In this document: one piece after another, positions 9,250 through 18,663 of the stretch
Layout: the number at the start of each line of letters is the position of its first letter
How positions within the stretch are numbered: the stretch's first letter is position 1
DNA from: Xenorhabdus mauleonii
GTDB lineage: Bacteria > Pseudomonadota > Gammaproteobacteria > Enterobacterales > Enterobacteriaceae
Direction: 5' to 3'
NCBI RefSeq assembly: GCF_900113945.1
Contig: NZ_FORG01000002.1
Location: forward strand, 310,001 to 374,000
Length of the DNA: 64,000 bases
The notes under the pieces: generated by a model
What the model was told of the DNA's origin: nothing
Database searches by the model: none
The model's input: only the letters and a program-made list of their open reading frames with translations
Program-made: the position numbers and the translations under genes

Positions 9250-9957
9250 ATGGATAAGATTCGTTGGGAGTTATCCAGATTTAATGTTTTTTTTACAGGA
9301 AAGTATAATACTATATATGATGTAGAAGAAGATATTAATACATTATATGGCAGTAGTAACTTTAGTGGATTGGATTCAGTAGATTGGTTTTTGCTTAATA
9401 AAAAGAATAATAATTTATCTTTTGTATTATTGAGTGTTCCTTCATCATTTTGTAATGATGAACAAGATTTTGAACAGTTTGAAATTGAGAGATTAATACA
9501 CTTAGAATTAGATGACTGTATTCATAATTTTGTTAAAAAAGTTATAATGCAGGAAAAAGCTTTTTTTTCTCTAAAACGAAACCAATTAATAGTTTCATCT
9601 AATATATCATCTGCATTTTACAAAGTGAAAATCTCTGATGACCTTTATTTTTTATTAAACTCAGAACGTGATTATGTTGGTTTTTTGTTGGAAAATTCAA
9701 CTGAAAATATTGTTGGTTATTCGAGTCCAGTTAATAATACGTTATTCAATGAATTATTACTACGAATGATGAATCTATGTAATGATAAAGCATATGATGC
9801 GATGGATGATCAAGATGAAAAATACTTAATTATGTTAAATGAATTGGAAAAAGATTGTCTTAGCGAACAGCATAGAGATGCTCGAATTTCTGAAATAAGA
9901 ATATTTATAAAAAATTCAAAATCAACTTTTTATGATATTGATGAAGATAATGATTAG
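9250..9957 (+). CDS. putative cognate immunity protein
   Basis: A 235-residue protein of no family I recognise, strongly AT-rich and acidic (C-terminus YDIDEDND), with no signal peptide or membrane segment. It begins 4 bp after the toxin stop; its ribosome site AGGAGG overlaps the last toxin codons, so the two are cotranscribed and probably coupled. Position immediately 3' of a toxin domain of the same base composition, plus acidity, is the usual picture for a cytoplasmic antitoxin binding a basic nuclease domain. Assignment rests on context, not homology. Confidence 0.7.
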   Translation: MDKIRWELSRFNVFFTGKYNTIYDVEEDINTLYGSSNFSGLDSVDWFLLNKKNNNLSFVLLSVPSSFCNDEQDFEQFEIERLIHLELDDCIHNFVKKVIMQEKAFFSLKRNQLIVSSNISSAFYKVKISDDLYFLLNSERDYVGFLLENSTENIVGYSSPVNNTLFNELLLRMMNLCNDKAYDAMDDQDEKYLIMLNELEKDCLSEQHRDARISEIRIFIKNSKSTFYDIDEDND

Positions 9958-10507
9958 AAAATAGATACAGTTATCCGGGCTTTTGGGCACATTGTGCTAT
10001 AATAAAATCAGCGAGCTAATGTTGAAATATAAAGGCATCGTTTATTGATTTAAATCATCTAACAGGCAATAAATTAAATTTATTGCCCTGTCATTAAAAT
10101 ATAGTCATCACGCCGCTACAAAAATAAAAAATTGCAATCTAAATATAAGAAACATCAATTAATATCATTAATTTGTTAAAAGTAAATAATTCAAACTCTT
10201 CTAATTATAATGCCAAGTTTAAAAAATTTGGGGAAACTAATTACATTAATAATCTATCAACTCAAAGCCTTCATGGTTTTGTTAAAAAAATTTCCAAAAA
10301 GTGTAATATATCTTTTAAAAATACGATATTTGTCTGTTGATTTATAAAATTCCCTCCGTGTTCAAAAAGCCTAAAGTAGTATGAAGACAAACTATTATAA
10401 TTCTCTAGAGTAGAATAATATTTTGTGAGTTATTTTTTATTCAAGGTGATCACAGAGGTGATCACCAAGTGCAAATCTTTCCTAATTAAAAAAGTCAGGC
10501 ATAGAGA
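9958..10507. other. 550-bp intergenic region with two dyads
   Basis: No gene supported. The dyad at 10065-10087 (arms GGCAATAAATT/AATTTATTGCC) lies just after the immunity gene and may end its transcript, although there is no strong T-run. A second hairpin at 10445-10466 (arms GGTGATCAC/GTGATCACC, loop AGAG) lies just past the cysM stop and may terminate cysM. The rest is featureless AT-rich DNA. Confidence 0.55.
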
Positions 10508-11389
10508 TTAATTAAATACCCCTGTAGACAAATATCTGTCCCCCCGATCACAAATCACGGTCACAATGACCGCACCGGGATTTTCAGCCGCAATACGCAA
10601 TGCGCCAGAAACGGCACCTCCCGAACTGACACCACAAAAAATACCTTCTTTCCGAGCCAATAAACGCATTGTGGTTTCAGCTTCTTCTTGTGTGATATCC
10701 AAAATCTGATCCACCAGCTCTTTCTGATAAATACCGGGCATATAAGCCGGAGACCAACGTCTGATCCCCGGAATATGGCTATTTTCTGCCGGCTGTAAGC
10801 CTACGGTGTGAACGTTGTTTGATTGAGATTTTAAATAGCGGCTCACGCCTGTTATGGTGCCGGTCGTTCCCATGCTGGAAACAAAATGGGTCACTTTCCC
10901 CTGTGTCTGCTGCCAAATTTCCGGGCCAGTGGTATTAAAATGCGCCAGTGAATTATCCGCATTATTAAATTGGTCGAGAACTTTGCCTTCGCCATTTTTT
11001 TCCATTTCTTGCGCCAAATCCCGTGCACCTTCCATGCCCAGCGCTTTACTGACCAGAATTAATTCAGCACCATAGGCCCGCATTGACGCCTGCCTTTCAA
11101 GGCTCATGTTTTCAGGCATCAATAACTTCAAGCGATACCCCTTCACCGCTGCGAGCATGGCCAGTGCGATGCCGGTATTACCACTCGTTGCTTCGATCAG
11201 AACTTCACCCGGCGCGATTTCCCCACGCAGTTCCGCTCGCTGGATCATTGAAAGTACCGCCCTGTCTTTTATTGATCCCGCAGGGTTGTTGCCTTCCAGT
11301 TTGACCCAAATTTCCGCATCGACACTTTCCGTAAGCCGTTGTAGTTTTACCAGAGGTGTATTACCTATAAATGTTTCCAAACTTGCCAC
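10508..11389 (-). CDS. cysM: cysteine synthase B (O-acetylserine sulfhydrylase B)
   Basis: PLP enzyme that makes cysteine from O-acetylserine with sulfide, and S-sulfocysteine with thiosulfate. 293 residues, slightly shorter at the C-terminus than the 303 of E. coli, ending at RYLSTGVFN. The PLP lysine is K41 in GSIKDRA, and the phosphate loop is EATSGNTG. The start is a GTG at 11389, fixed by the AGG upstream and the alignment SLE..IGNTPLVKLQR. It lies downstream of the cysPTWA transporter genes, but a strong terminator (11468-11510) separates it from cysA, so cysM may depend on readthrough or its own promoter. Confidence 0.95.
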   Translation of the reverse strand: MASLETFIGNTPLVKLQRLTESVDAEIWVKLEGNNPAGSIKDRAVLSMIQRAELRGEIAPGEVLIEATSGNTGIALAMLAAVKGYRLKLLMPENMSLERQASMRAYGAELILVSKALGMEGARDLAQEMEKNGEGKVLDQFNNADNSLAHFNTTGPEIWQQTQGKVTHFVSSMGTTGTITGVSRYLKSQSNNVHTVGLQPAENSHIPGIRRWSPAYMPGIYQKELVDQILDITQEEAETTMRLLARKEGIFCGVSSGGAVSGALRIAAENPGAVIVTVICDRGDRYLSTGVFN

Positions 11390-11467
11390 AGCATTACCTA
11401 ATTCATATTCATATGTGAATGGATAAACAAATAATCACATTCAGAAAACCGTAGCAATATATTGAGC

Positions 11468-11510
11468 GAAAAAAAATCCCTGTTCCCCGCATAACGGGGA
11501 AACAGAGATG
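11468..11510 (-). terminator. rho-independent terminator after cysA
   Basis: On the minus strand the arms TCTCTGTTTCCCCG and CGGGGAACAGGGA form a GC-rich stem with a short loop, followed directly by eight T. It ends the cysPTWA transcript before cysM. Confidence 0.88.
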
Positions 11511-11531
11511 CAGTGGTAATCGTAAATAAAA

Positions 11532-12620
11532 TCAGGCGGATTCAGCCAATCTCATCATTTTTAACGGAGATTCTCCCGCGTACAGGCGTGCTCCTGTGCC
11601 ACCAATAAAATAATGCTCCCCCCTAACGGGAATTGATGAATCATCCATCCAGACCACAGATAAATAATCATCTCCCCATCCCAGAGGTTGAACAGAGATA
11701 AGCGAAAAATGCCCGCGTGGGCTGACTTCCATCACCTGAACCGGCAAGGGAGAAAAAGTGGTCTGCTGACTGTTGAGTCTCATATCCCAAGGACGGAAAA
11801 ACACATCAACTTCACCTTGATGCAGGGGCTTTCCATCCAATGGGAAAATGCTGCCGCCGATCCAAAGCTGGGAGCCTTTAACCTCACCTTGCAGTTTGTT
11901 AACCTCTCCCATAAATTCAAGTACAAATCGGCTGTCCGGCTCCCGCCATACTTGATGAGGTGTGCCAACCTGTTCAATGCAACCCTGCTTCATGAGAACC
12001 ACCCTATCAGCCACTTCCATTGCTTCTTCTTGATCGTGGGTGACGAATACGCTGGTAAATTTCAATTCTTCATGAAGCTGGCGCAACCAACGACGTAATT
12101 CTGTCCGTACCTGTGCATCCAGGGCGCCAAAGGGTTCATCCAGCAAGAGGATTTGTGGCTCGACAGCCAGCGCCCTTGCCAATGCCACTCGCTGTTTTTG
12201 CCCACCAGAAAGCTGTGACGGATAACGTTCAGCCAGATGGGACAACTGCACCATATCAAGCAGTGCCATCACCTTGCGCCGCAATGCTTCGCCATTGGGA
12301 CGCTGGCGGCGGGGAAGCACGCTCAGACCAAAAGCCACGTTATCAAATACTGTCATATGACGGAATAAAGCGTAGTGTTGGAATACAAACCCGACCCGCC
12401 TGTCTTTCGCGTGTATCCGACTGACATCCTGCCCGTGAAATTTCAACTGGCCTGCGCTTTGTTGTTCAAGACCCGCAATTATCCTCAGCAATGTCGTTTT
12501 GCCAGAACCCGATGGGCCGAGCAGGGCGATCATTTCACCCGATTCAATGTTCAGTGAGATTTCATTTAATATTTGAGAGCGGCCAAAAAATTTACTGATT
12601 TTATTGATTTCAATACTCAT
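11532..12620 (-). CDS. cysA: sulfate/thiosulfate ABC transporter ATPase
   Basis: ATP-binding subunit powering sulfate and thiosulfate uptake, acting at the cytoplasmic face of the CysT/CysW channel. 362 residues. Walker [10 protein letters not shown] (about 36-44), signature LSGGQKQR, Walker [13 protein letters not shown], switch histidine in VTHDQEEA; the C-terminal third is the regulatory TOBE-like region. It overlaps the end of cysW by 11 bp, so it is the last gene of the cysPTWA operon and translationally linked. Expression by CysB is expected from the family. Confidence 0.96.
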   Translation of the reverse strand: MSIEINKISKFFGRSQILNEISLNIESGEMIALLGPSGSGKTTLLRIIAGLEQQSAGQLKFHGQDVSRIHAKDRRVGFVFQHYALFRHMTVFDNVAFGLSVLPRRQRPNGEALRRKVMALLDMVQLSHLAERYPSQLSGGQKQRVALARALAVEPQILLLDEPFGALDAQVRTELRRWLRQLHEELKFTSVFVTHDQEEAMEVADRVVLMKQGCIEQVGTPHQVWREPDSRFVLEFMGEVNKLQGEVKGSQLWIGGSIFPLDGKPLHQGEVDVFFRPWDMRLNSQQTTFSPLPVQVMEVSPRGHFSLISVQPLGWGDDYLSVVWMDDSSIPVRGEHYFIGGTGARLYAGESPLKMMRLAESA

Positions 12621-13476
12621 ATTCTGCTCCTGCTCTACTCTGACGGCTCAAACGCCATTGCAATGCACTTTTAATTATTAAAGTGATAATCGCCATCACG
12701 GCCAATAAAGCGGCGGCGGTAAATGCACCTACGGTGTTGTAATCCTGATACAGCAATTCCACCTGCAAAGGCAGCGTATAGGTCTCCCCCCTAATTGCGC
12801 CGGAGACCACAGACACAGCGCCAAATTCTCCAATTGCCCGTGCATTGGTCAGAACGACACCATACAACAGTGCCCAGCGAATATTCGGCAGGGTCACCCG
12901 CCAAAACATTTGCCAGCCAGAAGCTCCCAATAACATCGCGGCCTCATCTTCCTGACTGCCCTGACTCAACATCACCGGCACCAATTCTCGAATAACAAAT
13001 GGGCATGTCACAAATACCGTTACCAGCACCATTCCCGGCCATGAAAACATTAATTGAATGTCATACGTTCCCAACCAACTTCCCAGCCAGCCATTGGCAC
13101 CATAAAACAGGAGATAAAGCAGCCCGGCCACAACCGGCGAAACGGCAAACGGAATATCAATTAATGTCAGCAATAATTGTCTGCCGGGAAATTGAAAACG
13201 TGTCACCAGCCATGCTGTTGTTACGCCAAAAAGCAAATTGACGGGCACCGTGATAAGCGCGATTAATATCGTAAGCCAGATAGCATGCAACATATCGGGA
13301 TCGGCAAGATTCTGGATCAGAATGTCCACTCCTTTGGAAAAGGCGGTCAGGAAAATCCACGCTATCGGGATCACCAGCAAAAGCACTGAAAAAAGGATGC
13401 CCGTGCCAATCAGTAACCATTTTCCCCAGTTTCTGGAAGAGCGCTGCGTCACTGTGTATTCGGTAAACTCGGTCAT
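12610..13476 (-). CDS. cysW: sulfate/thiosulfate ABC transporter permease CysW
   Basis: 288-residue inner-membrane permease with about six hydrophobic segments, the first at [20 protein letters not shown]. The ABC-contact EAA loop reads [19 protein letters not shown]...P. It pairs with CysT to form the transmembrane channel. The start overlaps the cysT stop by 4 bp (ATGA), and its 3' end overlaps cysA by 11 bp, consistent with tightly coupled stoichiometric synthesis. Confidence 0.95.
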   Translation of the reverse strand: MTEFTEYTVTQRSSRNWGKWLLIGTGILFSVLLLVIPIAWIFLTAFSKGVDILIQNLADPDMLHAIWLTILIALITVPVNLLFGVTTAWLVTRFQFPGRQLLLTLIDIPFAVSPVVAGLLYLLFYGANGWLGSWLGTYDIQLMFSWPGMVLVTVFVTCPFVIRELVPVMLSQGSQEDEAAMLLGASGWQMFWRVTLPNIRWALLYGVVLTNARAIGEFGAVSVVSGAIRGETYTLPLQVELLYQDYNTVGAFTAAALLAVMAIITLIIKSALQWRLSRQSRAGAEYEY

Positions 13477-14306
13477 GATTGCCCTCCTATCCGTTTACCA
13501 AAGCGGCTTTGTAAAATATTGACGCTAAATAGCAGTAATAACGATGCCGCAAGGATAACGGATGCAATCGCACTGGCAGCCGGATAATCAAATTCTTGCA
13601 ACCGCACAAAAATCATCAGGGATACCACTTCGGTTTGCCAAGCAATGTTGCCCGCAATGAAAATGACAGCACCAAATTCCCCCAGACTCCGCGTGAATGA
13701 GAGTACGGTTCCGGCCAGCAACGCCGGTGAGACTTCAGGTAAAATGACCCGCCGGAAAGTCTGCCAACGGCTCGCCCCCAATGTTTGTGCTGCTTCTTCA
13801 TATTCAGGGCCAAGCTCTTCAAGTACCGGCTGTACGGTACGAACAACAAAAGGCAGACTGGTAAATGCCATGGCAACAGCAATGCCCAGCCAAGTATTGG
13901 AGACTTTGATATCAAAATTGCCAAGCCAGCCGCCATACCATCCGGTTGCTGAAAACAGTGTGGCCAGCGTTAAGCCCGCCACGGCCGTCGGCAAGGCAAA
14001 GGGCAGATCCATCAAACCATCGAGCAAGCCGCGTCCCCAAAATCGATAGCGGGTTAAAATCCATGCCATCAACATGCCAAAAACCATATTGAACAAGCTG
14101 GCAACTGCGGCTGCCAGCAATGTCACCTGATAAGCGGCAACAACTTGCGGATTGGCGATCACTTGCCAATATTGCGCCCATGTCATGCTGGAAAGTTGAA
14201 GGGTCAATGCACTCAAAGGCAATAACAAAATCAGGCAGGTATAAAATAAGCTGCTGCCTAAACTCAATCCAAATCCGGGCAAGACGCGTTTGTTAAATCC
14301 CAACAT
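13473..14306 (-). CDS. cysT: sulfate/thiosulfate ABC transporter permease CysT
   Basis: 277-residue inner-membrane permease (also called CysU), multi-span, with EAA loop YEEAAQTLGASRWQTFRRVILP. Partner of CysW in the sulfate/thiosulfate importer. The start shares one base with the stop of cysP (TAATG). The N-terminus LPGFGLSLGSSLFYTCLILLLPL is the first membrane segment. Confidence 0.95.
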   Translation of the reverse strand: MLGFNKRVLPGFGLSLGSSLFYTCLILLLPLSALTLQLSSMTWAQYWQVIANPQVVAAYQVTLLAAAVASLFNMVFGMLMAWILTRYRFWGRGLLDGLMDLPFALPTAVAGLTLATLFSATGWYGGWLGNFDIKVSNTWLGIAVAMAFTSLPFVVRTVQPVLEELGPEYEEAAQTLGASRWQTFRRVILPEVSPALLAGTVLSFTRSLGEFGAVIFIAGNIAWQTEVVSLMIFVRLQEFDYPAASAIASVILAASLLLLFSVNILQSRFGKRIGGQS

Positions 14307-15343
14307 TATTCACGTCCTTCTGCCAATAGCTGTTCAAGTGTGCCGCCCGCACTGAAATGAGTTTTCATCGCCTCAGGCCAGCTACCGAATTGTTCTTCCA
14401 GACGAAATAGTTGGGTCGCGGGAAAATGGGCTTGATGTGCCTGCATAACATTTTTATCCAGCACCCGATAATTAAAGCCGGCGATAATCTGCTGGGCGGC
14501 TGGGCTATACAAGTAATTCAAATAGGCTTTTGCCACCGTTTCCGTACCATTTTTCTGAATATTTTTATCTACCCAAGCTACCGGGAATTCAGCCAGAATA
14601 TTCACCGGAGGCAGGATAATTTGGTAATTCTCTTCGCCATACTGCTTGCGGATGTTATTGATCTCAGATTCAAAACTAATCAAAACATCCCCCAATTCCC
14701 GCTCAATAAATGAAGCCGTTGCCCCACGCCCGCCGATATCAAACACGGTGACATTCTGCAAAAAACGCTGCATCAATTGACGGACTTTCTTGGGTGCATG
14801 AGGATTTTGCTGCTGAAAGGCACCCCATGCCGCCAAATAGGTATAGCGGCCATTGCCTGAAGTTTTGGGATTCGGGAACACCAGCGCGACATCATTACGC
14901 ACTAAATCATCCCAAGTGCGGATATTTTTGGGGTTACCCTTGCGGACTAAAAAAGCCATCGTGGAATAATATGGCGAGCTGTTATTCGGCAAGCGCTGCT
15001 GCCAGTCGGCCGGAATGAGATCACCACGGTCATGCAGGATCTGGACATCCGGGACTTGGTTATAAGTGACCACATCGGCCCGCAATCCATGCAGGATAGC
15101 CAATGCCTGCTTGGATGAACCAGCATGGGATTGTTTGATGGTCAATTGATCTTGCGGATGTTGTTTATGCCACTGTTTTTCAAATTCGGGATTCAGGCTC
15201 GAAAACAATTCTCGACCAATGTCATAAGAACTATTCAGCAATTCGGCAGCCAAGGCATGGGTACTAAAGGTACTGAGACAGCCCCAAAGCAACAGGGCAC
15301 CCCATCCACCCAATAAGTTATTTTTTAGTGTTACGCTATTCAT
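14306..15343 (-). CDS. cysP: periplasmic thiosulfate/sulfate-binding protein
   Basis: 345-residue periplasmic receptor feeding the CysTWA importer. A signal peptide (about 32 residues, ending THALA) precedes the mature start AELLNSSYD, which matches CysP rather than Sbp. Conserved ligand-pocket blocks are [26 protein letters not shown] and GRGATASF. First gene of cysPTWA. Its upstream region holds four tandem 19-bp repeats (15370-15444), discussed separately as possible CysB half-sites. Confidence 0.95.
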   Translation of the reverse strand: MNSVTLKNNLLGGWGALLLWGCLSTFSTHALAAELLNSSYDIGRELFSSLNPEFEKQWHKQHPQDQLTIKQSHAGSSKQALAILHGLRADVVTYNQVPDVQILHDRGDLIPADWQQRLPNNSSPYYSTMAFLVRKGNPKNIRTWDDLVRNDVALVFPNPKTSGNGRYTYLAAWGAFQQQNPHAPKKVRQLMQRFLQNVTVFDIGGRGATASFIERELGDVLISFESEINNIRKQYGEENYQIILPPVNILAEFPVAWVDKNIQKNGTETVAKAYLNYLYSPAAQQIIAGFNYRVLDKNVMQAHQAHFPATQLFRLEEQFGSWPEAMKTHFSAGGTLEQLLAEGRE

Positions 15344-15369
15344 CCTACACCCTGCCCATCCCGCGATTT

Positions 15370-15444
15370 GATAACTATTTTTTTACCGATAACTATTTCT
15401 CTTACCGATAACAATATCTTCTATAGATAACGATGTGTTCTATA
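15370..15444. repeat. four tandem ~19-bp repeats upstream of cysP
   Basis: Units at 15370-15387, 15388-15406, 15407-15425 and 15426-15444 each begin GATAAC and end in TACC or TATA. They lie 27-101 bp upstream of the cysP ATG, where a CysB-activated promoter is expected. CysB is described as recognising weakly conserved half-sites of about 19 bp, so these could be an array of them, or a simple tandem duplication. Confidence 0.75.
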
Positions 15445-15567
15445 CCCAATAGGTTTCAAATTGCAGCGTGACAGCAAGTGAGCAGATCCCAGATACATTA
15501 ATAACTCAGTTATCGGAAAGCGTGAACATAGCCAACAGAGCAGCAACTTGAAAGATGCAAGGTATAC
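15441..15567. repeat. ERIC-type repeat
   Basis: About 127 bp with typical ends (TATACCCAATAGGTTTCAAA left; CAACTTGAAAGATGC and GGTATA right) and a diverged core (AGCCAACAGAG). It abuts the tandem repeats upstream of cysP. Bases 15568-15817 beyond it show nothing coding beyond tiny chance frames. Confidence 0.78.
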
Positions 15568-15817
15568 TGTATCCAGAATATTTATAACAAGGTAGCTTAC
15601 TAAGCCCTGTTTTATATACCGAATTTTTATGAGAAATGATGAAATGCAATAAGATGCAGAAAAAATGTAAGGGGATTAATTCCAAAGGAGAATCAAAGAA
15701 ACTACAGGCATGTTTGATGAAAATGATGGGAAGAAACACTGAGTGGAAATTAAATAATAAGTAAATGATGGTTCCCCGCCCATCGAGCAGGGATTTACGG
15801 CGTCATCATAAAAAATG

Positions 15818-15864
15818 AATAATGCTTTTAACTATGAATCATGTTGTTAATTAAAAGCATTATT
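15818..15864 (-). terminator. terminator after yfeY
   Basis: Perfect 14-bp arms AATAATGCTTTTAA/TTAAAAGCATTATT separated by 19 nt; on the minus strand followed by CATTTTTTATG. It lies just past the yfeY stop. Confidence 0.65.
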
Positions 15865-15922
15865 GCTGTTACTGTGGTTGATTTAAGGCCGTGTTGCCAA
15901 AATAAAAAACATATTCAATATA

Positions 15923-16546
15923 TTATGACGCTTTCCAGATTATCTTGGAGACTTTCCATTCCTTCAAAATATCGTCCGCAGGCATGAATTCTTTTTGCCC
16001 ATCCCAAGTACCGCTAAAAACATAGCTCACATGCTGACTTTGCGGAGCGGTGCAAATTACTGTCGGTTGTGCGGAGAAATCATCAGAACGTTGGCATGCA
16101 CCATATGCCTTGTCATACAGGTCAGAAAAAGGGGTGCCGATCTTTGTTCCCCAAACTGTTTTAATATTTGAATCCAATATATCAATGCGATTAACCTTGC
16201 CTTTGTCTAAACCATAAAATTCGAGTTTGACTTGGTTGTCTTCCATTCCCTGAATGATGCTAGTTAATTTGCCGTCTTTAGTTTCCATGCCGCTACGCAG
16301 ACGATATTTTCCGTCCAACCCTTGCTCAATCGCAGATTGCGTCATGTTCGTCTGCCGACTGATCTCTCCCAAACCTTGATCAGACACTTTCAATGAACTG
16401 CCAAACCAGTTAAAAGGCGACAGAGAAGGCCATGAAATTCTCATTGTTCCGGCACAGGCTGTTAACAATAATGAGCATCCCACTAGCCCACTGACCATAA
16501 AAATGCGCTGTTTTGAAAATACATTGGATGCAAAAAATTTATCCAT
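15923..16546 (-). CDS. yfeY: YfeY, RpoE-regulated lipoprotein
   Basis: 207-residue envelope lipoprotein: hydrophobic signal with lipobox LLTAC (Cys near residue 31), then a soluble domain homologous to the RpoE-regulated YfeY family. Function is unknown in E. coli. The ATG at 16546 follows AGGAAAC; a GTG one codon earlier is also open. In E. coli yfeY is a near neighbour of ypeA, amiA and hemF; the same backbone order is retained here with accessory genes inserted and no amiA. Sigma-E control is family knowledge; I did not identify its promoter. Confidence 0.85.
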   Translation of the reverse strand: MDKFFASNVFSKQRIFMVSGLVGCSLLLTACAGTMRISWPSLSPFNWFGSSLKVSDQGLGEISRQTNMTQSAIEQGLDGKYRLRSGMETKDGKLTSIIQGMEDNQVKLEFYGLDKGKVNRIDILDSNIKTVWGTKIGTPFSDLYDKAYGACQRSDDFSAQPTVICTAPQSQHVSYVFSGTWDGQKEFMPADDILKEWKVSKIIWKAS

Positions 16547-16630
16547 CACTGTTTCCTACCTTAGTCTTTGCAAGCTGTTACCTGTTTATCAGACCACACG
16601 CTCAGAAAATCATTCAGTTGTGAATATAAA

Positions 16631-16691
16631 AACAGTTCCTAAACACAATCATTGAAAGAGACGTTAATGATTAAACGATTGCAGAACTGTT
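16631..16691. promoter_or_regulatory. nested inverted repeats between yfeY and the Cys-repeat gene
   Basis: The outer arms AACAGTTC (16631-16638) and GAACTGTT (16684-16691) enclose inner arms AATCATT (16647-16653) and AATGATT (16666-16672). It lies between two divergent genes, so it could be a shared operator or a cruciform; no T-run supports termination. Confidence 0.5.
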
Positions 16692-16759
16692 TACAAAAAG
16701 ACACATATTATTTTCATATCACTATTTTTGTCTGATTTTCAACAAAAATGAGGTATTTT

Positions 16760-17263
16760 ATGAACATTTATGTGATAGTAACAGCATTTATAACCGTATT
16801 AAATGCCCTATATATGCCTAAAGCATTATGTATATCCAAGGCATTATGCTCGTCCAAATCATCATGCATAACCAAGGTATTATGCAAAAACATATTGTGC
16901 AAAAATGCACGCAACAAAGAGCTAACGAAAACGCTCAATTGCCCTGCTCACCATCATAATGTACTGGCCAGCAGTTTATCCAAAAATAAAAGCAGCAATT
17001 ATTGGCCCGAAAGTAAAAACAACAATGAGCAAAAAATGTGTACTAATTACCAAGTGCCTGCTGGGTGGGTTGTCTTGGCAGGGAAAACTGACGTATCCGC
17101 ACCTGAAGACTATTATTTGTTTAAAGATGATAAAGGTAATATTCAGGTCAAAATAGTTTCCAATGAAAACGATAAACATCCCTTAATGCAGAAAGACCTG
17201 CTTATTATAAAAAACAATTTGTTAAAAAAATGGATATGTTCAATTAACGTAAAGGCAATATAA
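16760..17263 (+). CDS. small secreted protein with Cys-containing hexapeptide repeats (unrecognised)
   Basis: 167 residues from ATG 16760 (GAGG 6 nt upstream). It opens with a hydrophobic signal-like stretch (MNIYVIVTAFITVLNALY), then four 18-bp units at 16820-16891 encode hexapeptides of the type K-A-L-C-x-S (KALCIS, KALCSS, KSSCIT, KVLCKN). A Lys/Asn-rich linker and a compact C-terminal part follow (YQVPAGWVVLAGKTDVSAPEDYYLFKD). I recognise no family. The periodic cysteines suggest disulfide linkage, metal binding or lipid-like crosslinking after export. The low GC content compared with yfeY and hemF suggests an acquired or fast-evolving gene. Confidence 0.55.
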   Translation: MNIYVIVTAFITVLNALYMPKALCISKALCSSKSSCITKVLCKNILCKNARNKELTKTLNCPAHHHNVLASSLSKNKSSNYWPESKNNNEQKMCTNYQVPAGWVVLAGKTDVSAPEDYYLFKDDKGNIQVKIVSNENDKHPLMQKDLLIIKNNLLKKWICSINVKAI

Positions 17264-17362
17264 AAACCATAGATAAATAGCGAAGTGTCACTTAGCTATT
17301 TAATATTTACAGTTTTTATATTCCCTGTTGCTGCTTTTATACCACCATCATATAGGAATATA

Positions 17363-17785
17363 TTAATCAACAATTAACCGTTTGCTGAAAATAACATTTT
17401 CTTGTCCCCAATAATCATATTCCATTTTTTCACACATACAAATAGTTGCGTCATTTTCTTCTGGAACCATAATCACAATGCTTGGGCACCCTCTCGCCAA
17501 TAATTTTTTCTCTAGGCGAGAGACCAATGCATTGGCAATTCCCCTGCTTCTGAATTCAGGATGAACTCCCAGATAATAAGCATGACCACGATGCCCATCA
17601 TAGCCCCCCATCACTGTACCAACCACTTCTCCAGCAACTTCAGCAACCAGAAATAAATCAGCATCATGGGTTAGCTTGCGTTCAATATCAGTTTCTGGAT
17701 CATCACCAGAATTAATCAAATCACAACGTTCCCAAAGTGTGATGACGGCTTCAAAATCGTCTTGCCGAAATACGCGAATTTCCAT
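17363..17785 (-). CDS. ypeA: YpeA, GNAT-family acetyltransferase
   Basis: 140-residue N-acetyltransferase nearly colinear with E. coli YpeA (141 aa): MEIRVFR start, [12 protein letters not shown], and the acetyl-CoA pyrophosphate loop [13 protein letters not shown]. The native substrate is not established. The C-terminal motif deviates from E. coli after VPEENDA. Lies between yfeY and hemF as in E. coli. Confidence 0.92.
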   Translation of the reverse strand: MEIRVFRQDDFEAVITLWERCDLINSGDDPETDIERKLTHDADLFLVAEVAGEVVGTVMGGYDGHRGHAYYLGVHPEFRSRGIANALVSRLEKKLLARGCPSIVIMVPEENDATICMCEKMEYDYWGQENVIFSKRLIVD

Positions 17786-18663
17786 CGTTAGCCAGCCTAT
17801 TTAATAAGCAATTTTATCAGTGTTAATTATCACTGCTTTGATTTTGGAATCAATGTGAAAATGCGTTTACTGATACCCGTGGTATACGGTCAACAGAAGA
17901 CATAAACTAACCAAAATAAAAGCAGAATTGAATATACCTAATGTTAGTTTCATATCTTGGTACTTGTCCATGATTATCATTTAAATATAAAAATCAAATA
18001 ATTAATATGTTGCTCAAACTGTATGCTGCTCCCGCGTTTACTGGTGTTTTTTCATTCTGGCAGTAAATTGCGTATGAATTTCGTATAAACAGGTGAATAA
18101 ATATCTTGAATGCTCATGGCAGCCGGATTCAGCAAGATCAGGGCAAAAAACTTCCCGTTCATCACACGGTGGTTCTGAACATGACGTCGCCCTGCATGCA
18201 CTAAGATACAACTCTATCAGTATCCATGCGTCATAGGAAATAGCGTAATGAGCCATTATCTTTTCCCAGTCATGAGCCCAAATAGATGGGAATAATAGTA
18301 ATTTACATTGAGAGAGCAAACTAAACATTAAGGGCACAGCCTAAAATAGTAAGCACCCGCATTGTTTAAATACACGGAGAAAATAACTTATTTATATTGC
18401 TTATGATTAATAACCGCTCAAAACATCTCTTGATTAATGTAAAAAAGAGCGTATAAGTTATACGATTAGCAAGTTGGTTTAATAAGCCAATCTTTCAAAA
18501 ACAATTAATTTTTATATTTTAAAATCAGATAATTACCTCCTATAAATATTAAATCGCAGTTCGCAAGATGAAAATTGCTTATTATTGACCCTGCTCTAAC
18601 TCACTGAACGAGATAAGATAATAACTATATCTTGGTGTTCCCAAAGTATATATGGAGCATTAT
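17786..18663. other. 878-bp region between ypeA and the effector-like gene
   Basis: AT-rich; in E. coli this interval would hold amiA. The only plausible coding stretch is the small minus-strand ORF at 18038-18256. No amiA remnant, IS or tRNA was recognised. Confidence 0.5.
18038..18256 (-). CDS. small Cys-rich hypothetical ORF
   Basis: 72 codons from the ATG at 18256 (MAHYAISYDAWILIELYLSA; Cys-rich middle with SCSEPPCDE and SGCHEH). A GTG at 18337 would add 27 codons. GC content is higher than the surroundings, which is the only hint that it may be real; the ribosome site is poor and no family is recognised. Confidence 0.3.
   Translation of the reverse strand: MAHYAISYDAWILIELYLSACRATSCSEPPCDEREVFCPDLAESGCHEHSRYLFTCLYEIHTQFTARMKKHQ

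Noticed and set aside
15506-15739. 77-codon minus-strand ORF between cysP and yfeY
   Set aside because: Overlaps the ERIC repeat; composition and lack of a ribosome site suggest chance.
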